Shown here one piece after another: positions 1 to 11,552 of a stretch of 64,000 bases of DNA. The stretch spans positions 2,216,676 to 2,280,675 of the forward strand of contig JAINUF010000027.1 in assembly GCA_029718625.1 (NCBI GenBank), in the 5' to 3' direction. Source of the DNA: Synaphobranchus kaupii (taxonomy: Eukaryota; Chordata; Actinopteri; Anguilliformes; Synaphobranchidae). The translations under genes and the position numbers were made by a program. Position 1 is the first letter of the stretch. Each line of letters starts with the position of its first letter. The notes below the pieces were generated by a model, which worked only from the letters and a program-made list of their open reading frames with translations, was not told where the DNA came from and did no database searches.

Positions 1-152
1 TGAAGACGCATGCCTCAAACCAATTTTAGTGTTGTCAAAGACGTTATAGCTCAAATATACAGTTGATTAATTTTTAAATTTTCCATTTGTAAATTTTGAA
101 TGAATTTTTCTTCAAATTTAAAATGCAAACATTTCAATAGCTTCTGTGACAT
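1..152. repeat. Representative A half of the satellite dimer (152 bp)
   Basis: The A half carries most of the variation between dimers, in roughly its positions 35 to 130. It shares the ATGCCTCAAACCAA block near its start and the TTTCAATAGCTTCTGTGACAT block at its end with the B half, so the two halves descend from one ancestral 152-bp unit. An imperfect inverted repeat lies at 91-119 (AAATTTTGAA and TTCAAATTT arms around about 10 bp). Confidence 0.9.
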
Positions 153-304
153 GTGACTAAGATGCCTCAAACCAACTGTAATGTTGTCAGATACATTCTC
201 CAATTTACAAGCAATGCTTTTTCCAATTTTCCTTTTGTAAATTTTAAATAGATTTTTATTCAAAATAAAAGCACTAAAATTTCAATAGCTTCTGTGACAT
301 ATGA
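153..304. repeat. Representative B half of the satellite dimer (152 bp)
   Basis: The B half starts at the ACATGTGAC boundary. Its ATGCCTCAAACC block begins at 162, exactly 152 bp after that of the A half at 10 and 152 bp before the next A half at 314. It is more uniform between copies than A. Most differences are at three places: the base pair after AGAT (ACATT, GCATT or GTATT), CCAATT versus CGAATT, and ACAAAAGCATT versus ATAAAAGCACT. A perfect 11-bp dyad, AAGCA-A-TGCTT, lies at 209-219. Confidence 0.9.
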
Positions 305-1216
305 TGAAGACACATGCCTCAAACCAATTTTAGTGTTGTCAAAGACGTTATAGCTCAAATATACAGTTGATTAATTTTTTAATTTTCCATTTGTAAATTT
401 TGAATGAATTTTTCTTCAAATTTAAAATGCAAACATTTCAATAGCTTCTGTGACATGTGACTAAGATGCCTCAAACCAACTGTAATGTTGTCAGATACAT
501 TCTCCAATTTACAAGCAATGCTTTTTCCAATTTTCCTTTTGTAAATTTTAAATAGATTTTTATTCAAAATAAAAGCACTAAAATTTCAATAGCTTCTGTG
601 ACATATGATGAAGACGCATGCCTCAAACCAATTTTAGTGTTGTCAAAGTCATTATAGCTCAAATATACAGTTGATTAATTTTTAAAATTTCCGTTTGTAA
701 ATTTTAAATGAATTTTTCTTCAAATTTAAAATGTAAACATTTCAATAGCTTCTGTGACATGTGACTAAGATGCCTCAAACCAACTGTAATGTTGTCAGAT
801 ACATTCTCCAATTTACAAGCAATGCTTTTTCCAATTTTCCTTTTGTAAATTTTAAATAGATTTTTATTCAAAATAAAAGCACTAAAATTTCAATAGCTTC
901 TGTGACATATGATGAAGACGCATGCCTCAAACCAATTTTAGTGTTGTCAAAGACGTTATGGCTCAAATATACAGTTGATTAATTTTTAAATTTTCCATTT
1001 GTAAATTTTGAATGAATTTTTCTTCAAATTTAAAATGCAAACATTTCAATAGCTTCTGTGACATGTGACTAAGATGCCTCAAACCAACTGTAATGTTGTC
1101 AGATGCATTCTCCAATTTACAAGCAATGCTTTTTCCAATTTTCCTTTTGTAAATTTTAAATAGATTTTTATTCAAAAGAAAAGCATTAAAATTTCAATAG
1201 CTTCTGTGACATATGA

Positions 1217-1520
1217 TGAAGTCGCATGCCTCAAACCAATTTTAGTGTTGTCAAAGACGTTATAGCTCAAATATACAGTTGATTAATTTTTAAATTTTCC
1301 ATTTGTAAATTTTGAATGAATTTTTCTTCAAATTTAAAATGCAAACATTTCAATAGCTTCTGTGACATGTGACTAAGATGCCTCAAACCAACTGTAATGT
1401 TGTCAGATACATTCTCCAATTTACAAGCAATGCTTTTTCCAATTTTCCTTTTGTAAATTTTAAATAGATTTTTATTCAAAACAAAAGCATTAAAATTTCA
1501 ATAGCTTCTGTGACATATGA
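1217..1520. repeat. Satellite type V dimer (example)
   Basis: Type V has GACGTTATAG in the early A half, TTAATTTTTAAATTTTCC, a GAATGAA segment, AGATACATTC in the B half and usually ACAAAAGCATT near the end. Subtypes carry markers such as AAACGAATTT with GACATT, or a CGAATT plus TTTTTCTTC tail. The markers allow individual units to be traced between higher-order copies. Confidence 0.8.
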
Positions 1521-2736
1521 TGAAGACGCATGCCTCAAACCAATTTTAGTGTTGTCAAAGACGTTATAGCTCAAATATACAGTTGATTAATTTTTAAATT
1601 TTCCATTTGTAAATTTTGAATGAATTTTTCTTCAAATTTAAAATGCAAACATTTCAATAGCTTCTGTGACATGTGACTAAGATGCCTCAAACCAACTGTA
1701 ATGTTGTCAGATACATTCTCCAATTTACAAGCAATGCTTTTTCCAATTTTCCTTTTGTAAATTTTAAATAGATTTTTATTCAAAACAAAAGCATTAAAAT
1801 TTCAATAGCTTCTGTGACATATGATGAAGACGCATGCCTCAAACCAATTTTAGTGTTGTCAAAATCATTATAGCTCAAATATACAGTTGATTCATTTTTA
1901 AAATTTCCGTTTGTAAATTTTAAATGTATTTTTCTTCAAATTTAAAATGTAAACATATCAATAGCTTCTGTGACATGTGACTAAGATGCCTCAAACCAAC
2001 TGTAATGTTGTCAGATACATTCTCCAATTTACAAGCAATGCTTTTTCCAATTTTCCTTTTGTAAATTTTCAATAGATTTTTATTCAAAATAAAAGCACTA
2101 AAATTTCAATAGCTTCTGTGACATATGATGAAGACGCATGCCTCAAACCAATTTTAGTGTTGTCAAAGACGTTATAGCTCAAATATACAGTTGATTAATT
2201 TTTTAATTTTCCATTTGTAAATTTTGAATGAATTTTTCTTCAAATTTAAAATGCAAACATTTCAATAGCTTCTGTGACATGTGACTAAGATGCCTCAAAC
2301 CAACTGTAATGTTGTCAGATGCATTCTCCAATTTACAAGCAATGCTTTTTCCAATTTTCCTTTTGTAAATTTTAAATAGATTTTTATTCAAAATAAAAGC
2401 ACTAAAATTTCAATAGCTTCTGTGACATATGATGAAGACGCATGCCTCAAACCAATTTTAGTGTTGTCAAAGACGTTATAGCTCAAATATACAGTTGATT
2501 AATTTTTAAATTTTCCATTTGAAAATTTTGAATGAATTTTTCTTCAAATTTAAAATGCAAACATTTCAATAGCTTCTGTGACATGTGACTAAGATGCCTC
2601 AAACCAACTGTAATGTTGTCAGATACATTCTCCAATTTACAAGCAATGCTTTTTCCAATTTTCCTTTTGTAAATTTTAAATAGATTTTTATTCAAAACAA
2701 AAGCATTAAAATTTCAATAGCTTCTGTGACATATGA

Positions 2737-3040
2737 TGAAGACGCATGCCTCAAACCAATTTTAGTGTTGTCAAAGTCATTATAGCTCAAATATACAGTT
2801 GATTAATTTTTAAAATTTCCGTTTGTAAATTTTGAATTAATTTTTCTTCAAATTTAAAATGCAAACATTTCAATAGCTTCTGTGACATGTGACTAAGATG
2901 CCTTAAACCAACTGTAATGTTGTTAGATGTATTCTCCAATTTACAAGCAATGCTTTTTCCAATTTTCCTTTTGTAAATTTTAAATAGATTTTTATTCAAA
3001 ATAAAAGCACTAAAATTTCAATAGCTTCTGTGACATATGA
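2737..3040. repeat. Satellite type T dimer (example)
   Basis: Type T is the most diverged common type. It has GTCATTATAG and GAATTAATTTTT in the A half, and GCCTTAAACC with GTTAGATGTATTC in the B half. The three linked B-half substitutions travel together in all T units, which makes T a good anchor for aligning higher-order repeats. Confidence 0.8.
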
Positions 3041-3344
3041 TGAAGACGCATGCCTCAAACCAATTTTAGTGTTGTCAAAGACGTTATAGCTCAAATATAC
3101 AGTTGATTAATTTTTAAATTTTCCATTTGTAAATTTTGAATGAATTTTTCTTCAAATTTAAAATGCAAACATTTCAATAGCTTCTGTGACATGTGACTAA
3201 GATGCCTCAAACCAACTGTAATGTTGTCAGATGCATTCTCCAATTTACAAGCAATGCTTTTTCCAATTTTCCTTTTGTAAATTTTAAATAGATTTTTATT
3301 CAAAACAAAAGCATTAAAATTTCAATAGCTTCTGTGACATATGA
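3041..3344. repeat. Satellite type A dimer (example)
   Basis: Type A is close to type V but has AGATGCATTC in the B half. A subtype with ACACAG instead of ATACAG in the A half (for example the unit at 15202) recurs at 16722, 25537, 28577, 34048, 43472, 48945, 53201 and 55329, usually after type F. Confidence 0.78.
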
Positions 3345-3648
3345 TGAAGACGCATGCCTCAAACCAATTTTAGTGTTGTCAAAGACGTTATAGCTCAAAT
3401 ATACAGTTGATTAATTTTTAAATTTTCCATTTGTAAATTTTGAATGAATTTTTCTTCAAAGTTAAAATGCAAACATTTCAATAGCTTCTGTGACATGTGA
3501 CTAAGATGCCTCAAACCAACTGTAATGTTGTCAGATACATTCTCCAATTTACAAGCAATGCTTTTTCCAATTTTCCTTTTGTAAATTTTAAATAGATTTT
3601 TATTCAAAACAAAAGCATTAAAATTTCAATAGCTTCTGTGACATATGA

Positions 3649-3952
3649 TGAAGACGCATGCCTCAAACCAATTTTAGTGTTGTCAAAATCATTATAGCTC
3701 AAATATACAGTTGATTCATTTTTAAAATTTCCGTTTGTAAATTTTAAATGTATTTTTCTTCAAATTTAAAATGTAAACATTTCAATAGCTTCTGTGACAT
3801 GTGACTAAGATGCCTCAAACCAACTGTAATGTTGTCAGATACATTCTCCAATTTACAAGCAATGCTTTTTCCAATTTTCCTTTTGTAAATTTTAAATAGA
3901 TTTTTATTCAAAATAAAAGCACTAAAATTTCAATAGCTTCTGTGACATATGA
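3649..3952. repeat. Satellite type C dimer (example)
   Basis: Type C has AAAATCATTATAG, TTGATTCATTTTTAAAATTTCCG, AAATGTATTTTT and AAATGTAAAC in the A half, with an AGATACATTC B half. It is one of the most frequent types and often occurs as a C-C pair. Subtypes carry CAGTCGATTC, TTGACTC, TTGAATC, TTTGCAAAT or TTTCTGTTTG. Confidence 0.8.
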
Positions 3953-4256
3953 TGAAGACGCATGCCTCAAACCAATTTTAGTGTTGTCAAAGACGTTATA
4001 GCTCAAATATACAGTTGATTAATTTTTTAATTTTCCATTTGTAAATTTTGAATGAATTTTTCTTCAAATTTAAAATGCAAACATTTCAATAGCTTCTGTG
4101 ACATGTGACTAAGATGCCTCAAACCAACTGTAATGTTGTCAGATGCATTCTCCAATTTACAAGCAATGCTTTTTCCAATTTTCCTTTTGTAAATTTTAAA
4201 TAGATTTTTATTCAAAATAAAAGCACTAAAATTTCAATAGCTTCTGTGACATATGA
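3953..4256. repeat. Satellite type A* dimer (example)
   Basis: A* resembles type A (AGATGCATTC) but has TTAATTTTTTAATTTTCC in the A half. It usually follows type C and precedes type E. A subtype with GACGTGTGAC and GACGGTAT marks the 8-dimer repeat at 11273, 13706 and 41976. Confidence 0.8.
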
Positions 4257-4559
4257 TGAAGACGCATGCCTCAAACCAATTTTAGTGTTGTCAAAGTCAT
4301 TATCGCTCAAATATACAGTTGATTAATTTTTTTAATTTCCGTTTGTAAATTTTAAATGAATTTTTCTTCAAATTTAAAATGCAAACATTTCAATAGCTTC
4401 TGTGACATGTGACTAAGATGCCTCAAACCAACTGTAATGTTGTCAGATACATTCTCCAATTTACAAGCAATGCTTTTTCGAATTTTCCTTTTGTAAATTT
4501 TAAATAGATTTTTCTTCAAAATAAAAGCACTAAAATTTCAATAGCTCTGTGACATATGA

Positions 4560-7500
4560 TGAAGACGCATGCCTCAAACCAATTTTAGTGTTGTCAAAGA
4601 CGTTATAGCTCAAATATACAGTTGATTAATTTTTTAATTTTCCATTTGTAAATTTTGAATGAATTTTTCTTCAAATTTAAAATGCAAACATTTCAATAGC
4701 TTCTGTGACATGTGACTAAGATGCCTCAAACCAACTGTAATGTTGTCAGATGCATTCTCCAATTTACAAGCAATGCTTTTTCCAATTTTCCTTTTGTAAA
4801 TTTTAAATAGATTTTTATTCAAAACAAAAGCATTAAAATTTCAATAGCTTCTGTGACATATGATGAAGACGCATGCCTCAAACGAATTTTAGTGTTGTCA
4901 AAGACATTATAGCTCAAATATACAGTTGATTAATTTTTAAATTTTCCATTTGTAAATTTTGAATGAATTTTTCTTCAAATTTAAAATGCAAACATTTCAA
5001 TAGCTTCTGTGACATGTGACTAAGATGCCTCAAACCAACTGTAATGTTGTCAGATACATTCTCCAATTTACAAGCAATGCTTTTTCCAATTTTCCTTTTG
5101 TAAATTTTAAATAGATTTTTATTCAAAACAAAAGCATTAAAATTTCAATAGCTTCTGTGACATATGATGAAGACGCATGCCTCAAACCAATTTTAGTGTT
5201 GTCAAAATCATTATAGCTCAAATATACAGTCGATTCATTTTTAAAATTTCCGTTTGTAAATTTTAAATGTATTTTTCTTCAAATTTAAAATGTAAACATT
5301 TCAATAGCTTCTGTGACATGTGACTAAGATGCCTCAAACCAACTGTAATGTTGTCAGATACATTCTCCAATTTACAAGCAATGCTTTTTCCAATTTTCCT
5401 TTTGTAAATTTTAAATAGATTTTTATTCAAAATAAAAGCACTAAAATTTCAATAGCTTCTGTGACATATGATGAAGACGCATGCCTCAAACCAATTTTAG
5501 TGTTGTCAAAGTCATTATAGCTCAAATATACAGTTGATTAATTTTTAAAATTTCCGTTTGTAAATTTTAAATGTATTTTTCTTCAAATTTAAAATGCAAA
5601 CATTTCAATAGCTTCTGTGACATGTGACTAAGATGCCTTAAACCAACTGTAATGTTGTTAGATGTATTCTCCAATTTACAAGCAATGCTTTTTCCAATTT
5701 TCCTTTTGTAAATTTTAAATAGATTTTTATTCAAAATAAAAGCACTAAAATTTCAATAGCTTCTGTGACATATGATGAAGACGCATGCCTCAAACCAATT
5801 TTAGTGTTGTCAAAGACGTTATAGCTCAAATATACAGTTGATTAATTTTTAAATTTTCCATTTGTAAATTTTGAATGAATTTTGCTTCAAATTTAAAATG
5901 CAAACATTTCAATAGCTTCTGTGACATGTGACTAAGATGCCTCAAACCAACTGTAATGTTGTCAGATGCATTCTCCAATTTACAAGCAATGCTTTTTCGA
6001 ATTTTCCTTTTGTAAATTTTAAATAGATTTTTATTCAAAACAAAAGCATTAAAATTTCAATAGCTTCTGTGACATATGATGAAGACGCATGCCTCAAACC
6101 AATTTTAGTGTTGTCAAAGACGTTATAGCTCAAATATACAGTTGATTAATTTTTAAATTTTCCATTTGTAAATTTTGAATGAATTTTTCTTCAAATTTAA
6201 AATGCAAACATTTCAATAGCTTCTGTGACATGTGACTAAGATGCCTCAAACCAACTGTAATGTTGTCAGATACATTCTCCAATTTACAAGCAATGCTTTT
6301 TCGAATTTTCCTTTTGTAAATTTTAAATAGATTTTTCTTCAAAATAAAAGCACTAAAATTTCAATAGCTTCTGTGACATATGATGAAGACGCATGCCTCA
6401 AACCAATTTTAGTGTTGTCAAAGACGTTATAGCTCAAATATACAGTTGATTAATTTTTAAATTTTCCATTTGTAAATTTTGAATGAATTTTTCTTCAAAT
6501 TTAAAATGCAAACATTTCAATAGCTTCTGTGACATGTGACTAAGATGCCTCAAACCAACTGTAATGTTGTCAGATGCATTCTCCAATTTACAAGCAATGC
6601 TTTTTCCAATTTTCCTTTTGTAAATTTTAAATAGATTTTTATTCAAAACAAAAGCATTAAAATTTCAATAGCTTCTGTGACATATGATGAAGACGCATGC
6701 CTCAAACGAATTTTAGTGTTGTCAAAGACATTATAGCTCAAATATACAGTTGATTAATTTTTAAATTTTCCATTTGTAAATTTTGAATGAATTTTTCTTC
6801 AAATTTAAAATGCAAACATTTCAATAGCTTCTGTGACATGTGACTAAGATGCCTCAAACCAACTGTAATGTTGTCAGATACATTCTCCAATTTACAAGCA
6901 ATGCTTTTTCCAATTTTCCTTTTGTAAATTTTAAATAGATTTTTATTCAAAACAAAAGCATTAAAATTTCAATAGCTTCTGTGACATATGATGAAGACGC
7001 ATGCCTCAAACCAATTTTAGTGTTGTCAAAATCATTATAGCTCAAATATACAGTCGATTCATTTTTAAAATTTCCGTTTGTAAATTTTAAATGTATTTTT
7101 CTTCAAATTTAAAATGTAAACATTTCAATAGCTTCTGTGACATGTGACTAAGATGCCTCAAACCAACTGTAATGTTGTCAGATACATTCTCCAATTTACA
7201 AGCAATGCTTTTTCCAATTTTCCTTTTGTAAATTTTAAATAGATTTTTATTCAAAATAAAAGCACTAAAATTTCAATAGCTTCTGTGACATATGATGAAG
7301 ACGCATGCCTCAAACCAATTTTAGTGTTGTCAAAGTCATTATAGCTCAAATATACAGTTGATTAATTTTTAAAATTTCCGTTTGTAAATTTTAAATGTAT
7401 TTTTCTTCAAATTTAAAATGCAAACATTTCAATAGCTTCTGTGACATGTGACTAAGATGCCTTAAACCAACTGTAATGTTGTTAGATGTATTCTCCAATT

Positions 7501-7599
7501 TACAAGCAATGCTTTTTCCAATTTTCCTTTTGTAAATTTTAAATAGATTTTTATTCAAAATAAAAGCACTAAAATTTCAATAGCTTCTGTGACATATGA
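4560..7599. repeat. 6-dimer higher-order repeat (1824 bp)
   Basis: Units at 4560-5775 (A*, V with AAACGAATTT, C with CAGTCG, T*) recur at 6384-7599 as A, V, C, T* with the same private markers, exactly 1824 bp (6 x 304) apart. The two units between them, at 5776-6383, are A and V. Continuation after 7600 is broken. Confidence 0.75.
5472..5775. repeat. Satellite type T* dimer (example)
   Basis: T* has the T-type B half (GCCTTAAACC, GTTAGATGTATTC) but an AAATGTATTTTT segment in the A half like types C and G. It occurs at 5472, 7296, 36175 and 37087. The mixture suggests exchange between a T unit and a C or G unit. Confidence 0.75.
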
Positions 7600-9119
7600 T
7601 GAAGACGCATGCCTCAAACCAATTTTAGTGTTGTCAAAGACGTTATAGCTCAAATATAGAGTTGATTATTTTTTTAATTTTCCGTTTGTAAATTTTGAAT
7701 GAATTTTTCTTCAAATTTAAAATGCAAACATTTCAATAGCTTCTGTGACATGTGACTAAGATGCCTCAAACCAACTGTAATGTTGTCAGATACATTCTCC
7801 AATTTACAAGCAATGCTTTTTCCAATTTTCCTTTTGTAAATTTTAAATAGATTTTTATTCAAAACAAAAGCATTAAAATTTCAATAGCTTCTGTGACATA
7901 TGATGAAGACGCATGCCTCAAACCAATTTTAGTGTTGTCAAAATCATTATAGCTCAAATATACAGTCGATTCATTTTTAAAATTTCCGTTTGTAAATTTT
8001 AAATGTATTTTTCTTCAAATTTAAAATGTAAACATTTCAATAGCTTCTGTGACATGTGACTAAGATGCCTCAAACCAACTGTAATGTTGTCAGATACATT
8101 CTCCAATTTACAAGCAATGCTTTTTCCAATTTTCCTTTTGTAAATTTTAAATAGATTTTTATTCAAAATAAAAGCACTAAAATTTCAATAGCTTCTGTGA
8201 CATATGATGAAGACGCATGCCTCAAACCAATTTTAGTGTTGTCAAAGACGTTATAGCTCAAATATACAGTTGATTAATTTTTTAATTTTCCATTTGTAAA
8301 TTTTGAATGAATTTTTCTTCAAATTTAAAATGCAAACATTTCAATAGCTTCTGTGACATGTGACTAAGATGCCTCAAACCAACTGTAATGTTGTCAGATG
8401 CATTCTCCAATTTACAAGCAATGCTTTTTCCAATTTTCCTTTTGTAAATTTTAAATAGATTTTTATTCAAAATAAAAGCACTAAAATTTCAATAGCTTCT
8501 GTGACATATGATGAAGACGCATGCCTCAAACCAATTTTAGTGTTGTCAAAGACGTTATAGCTCAAATATACAGTTGATTAATTTTTAAATTTTCCATTTG
8601 TAAATTTTGAATGAATTTTTCTTCAAATTTAAAATGCAAACATTTCAATAGCTTCTGTGACATGTGACTAAGATGCCTCAAACCAACTGTAATGTTGTCA
8701 GATACATTCTCCAATTTACAAGCAATGCTTTTTCGAATTTTCCTTTTGTAAATTTTAAATAGATTTTTCTTCAAAATAAAAGCACTAAAATTTCAATAGC
8801 TTCTGTGACATATGATGAAGACGCATGCCTCAAACCAATTTTAGTGTTGTCAAAGACGTTATAGCTCAAATATACAGTTGATTAATTTTTAAATTTTCCA
8901 TTTGTAAATTTTGAATGAATTTTTCTTCAAATTTAAAATGCAAACATTTCAATAGCTTCTGTGACATGTGACTAAGATGCCTCAAACCAACTGTAATGTT
9001 GTCAGATGCATTCTCCAATTTACAAGCAATGCTTTTTCCAATTTTCCTTTTGTAAATTTTAAATAGATTTTTATTCAAAACAAAAGCATTAAAATTTCAA
9101 TAGCTTCTGTGACATATGA
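7600..9119. repeat. Irregular satellite segment before the 8-dimer repeat
   Basis: The types are a V variant with a TTTTTTTAATTTTCCG segment, C, A*, V with the CGAATT tail, and A. The last three, plus the following V unit with AAACGAATTT, reappear in the same order at 38303-39518, about 30 kb away, with matching private markers. That implies a long-range copy rather than local homogenisation only. Confidence 0.65.
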
Positions 9120-11552
9120 TGAAGACGCATGCCTCAAACGAATTTTAGTGTTGTCAAAGACATTATAGCTCAAATATACAGTTGATTAATTTTTAAATTT
9201 TCCTTTTGTAAATTTTGAATGAATTTTTCTTCAAATTTAAAATGCAAACATTTCAATAGCTTCTGTGACATGTGACTAAGATGCCTCAAACCAACTGTAA
9301 TGTTGTCAGATACATTCTCCAATTTACAAGCAATGCTTTTTCCAATTTTCCTTTTGTAAATTTTAAATAGATTTTTATTCAAAACAAAAGCATTAAAATT
9401 TCAATAGCTTCTGTGACATATGATGAAGACGCATGCCTCAAACCAATTTTAGTGTTGTCAAAGACATTATAGCTCAAATATACAGTTGATTAATTTTTAA
9501 ATTTTCCATTTGTAAATTTTGAATGAATTTTTCTTCAAATTTAAAATGCAAACATTTCAATAGCTTCTGTGACATGTGACTAAGATGCCTCAAACCAACT
9601 GTAATGTTGTCAGATACATTCTCCAATTTACAAGCAATGCTTTTTCCAATTTTCCTTTTGTAAATTTTAAATAGATTTTTATTCAAAACAAAAGCATTAA
9701 AATTTCAATAGCTTTTTGTGACATATGATGAAGACGCATGCCTCAAACCAATTTTAGTGTTGTCAAAATCATTATAGCTCAAATATACAGTTGAATCATT
9801 TTTAAAATTTCCGTTTGTAAATTTTAAATGTATTTTTCTTCAAATTTAAAATGTAAACATTTCAATAGCTTCTGTGACATGTGACTAAGATGCCTCAAAC
9901 CAACTGTAATGTTGTCAGATACATTCTCCAATTTACAAGCAATGCTTTTTCCAATTTTCCTTTTGTAAATTTTAAATAGATTTTTATTCAAAATAAAAGC
10001 ACTAAAATTTCAATAGCTTCTGTGACATATGATGAAGACGCATGCCTCAAACCAATTTTAGTGTTGTCAAAGTCATTATAGCTCAAATATACAGTTGATT
10101 AATTTTTAAAATTTCCGTTTGTAAATTTTGAATTAATTTTTCTTCAAATTTAAAATGCAAACATTTCAATAGCTTCTGTGACATGTGACTAAGATGCCTT
10201 AAACCAACTGTAATGTTGTTAGATGTATTCTCCAATTTACAAGCAATGCTTTTTCCAATTTTCCTTTTGTAAATTTTAAATAGATTTTTATTCAAAATAA
10301 AAGCATTAAAATTTCAATAGCTTCTGTGACATATGATGAAGACGCATGCCTCAAACCAATTTTAGTGTTGTCAAAGACGTTATAGCTCAAATATACAGTT
10401 GATTAATTTTTTAATTTTCCATTTGTAAATTTTGAATGAATTTTGCTTCAAATTTAAAATGCAAACATTTCAATAGCTTCTGTGACATGTGACTAAGATG
10501 CCTCAAACCAACTGTAATGTTGTCAGATGCATTCTCCAATTTACAAGCAATGCTTTTTCCAATTTTCCTTTTGTAAATTTTAAATAGATTTTTATTCAAA
10601 ACAAAAGCATTAAAATTTCAATAGCTTCTGTGACATATGATGAAGACGCATGCCTCAAACCAATTTTAGTGTTGTCAAAGACGTTATAGCTCAAATATAC
10701 AGTTGATTAATTTTTAAATTTTCCATTTGTAAATTTTGAATGAATTTTTCTTCAAATTTAAAATGCAAACATTTCAATAGCTTCTGTGACATGTGACTAA
10801 GATGCCTCAAACCAACTGTAATGTTGTCAGATACATTCTCCAATTTACAAGCAATGCTTTTTCCAATTTTCCTTTTGTAAATTTTAAATAGATTTTTATT
10901 CAAAACAAAAGCATTAAAATTTCAATAGCTTCTGTGACATATGATGAAGACGCATGCCTCAAACCAATTTTAGTGTTGTCAAAATCATTATAGCTCAAAT
11001 ATACAGTTGACTCATTTTTAAAATTTCCGTTTGTAAATTTTAAATGTATTTTTCTTCAAATTTAAAATGTAAACATTTCAATAGCTTCTGTGACATGTGA
11101 CTAAGATGCCTCAAACCAACTGTAATGTTGTCAGATACATTCTCCAATTTACAAGCAATGCTTTTTCCAATTTTCCTTTTGTAAATTTTAAATAGATTTT
11201 TATTCAAAATAAAAGCACTAAAATTTCAATAGCTTCTGTGACATATGATGAAGACGCATGCCTCAAACCAATTTTAGTGTTGTCAAAGACGGTATAGCTC
11301 AAATATACAGTTGATTAATTTTTTAATTTTCCATTTGTAAATTTTGAATGAATTTTTCTTCAAATTTAAAATGCAAACATTTCAATAGCTTCTGTGACGT
11401 GTGACTAAGATGCCTCAAACCAACTGTAATGTTGTCAGATGCATTCTCCAATTTACAAGCAATGCTTTTTCCAATTTTCCTTTTGTAAATTTTAAATAGA
11501 TTTTTATTCAAAATAAAAGCACTAAAATTTCAATAGCTTCTGTGACATATGA
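9120..11552. repeat. 8-dimer higher-order repeat, copy 1 (2433 bp)
   Basis: The order is V, V, C, T, A*, V, C, A*. Private markers include TTTTCCTTTTG in the first unit, AGCTTTTTGTGAC (1-bp insertion) in the second, TTGAATC in the third, TTTTGCTTC in the fifth, TTGACTC in the seventh and GACGGTAT plus GACGTGTGAC in the eighth. All are repeated 2433 bp downstream. Confidence 0.88.

Larger units (their letters stand above)
1..4559. repeat. Irregular satellite segment, mixed dimer types
   Basis: The order here is V, V, an E-like unit, A, V, V, C, A*, V, T, A, V, C, A*, E. A V-C-A* trio recurs six dimers apart (1521-2432 and 3345-4256), but no clean tandem higher-order repeat is seen. The unit at 4257 carries a 1-bp deletion (AGCTCTGTGAC). 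Several units hold private substitutions, as expected for older or less homogenised copies. Confidence 0.6.

Noticed and set aside
51..263. Minus-strand open frames of 62 or 70 codons repeated about 120 times through the satellite (this is the first)
   Set aside because: They start with TTG, have ATG only in the middle, repeat with a 304-bp period that is not a multiple of 3, and vanish in several dimer types through ordinary substitutions. They are chance frames in AT-rich DNA.
1..304. CENP-B box in the satellite unit
   Set aside because: No segment fits the essential core. The TTCG in CGAATT-containing units on the opposite strand lacks the downstream CGGG.
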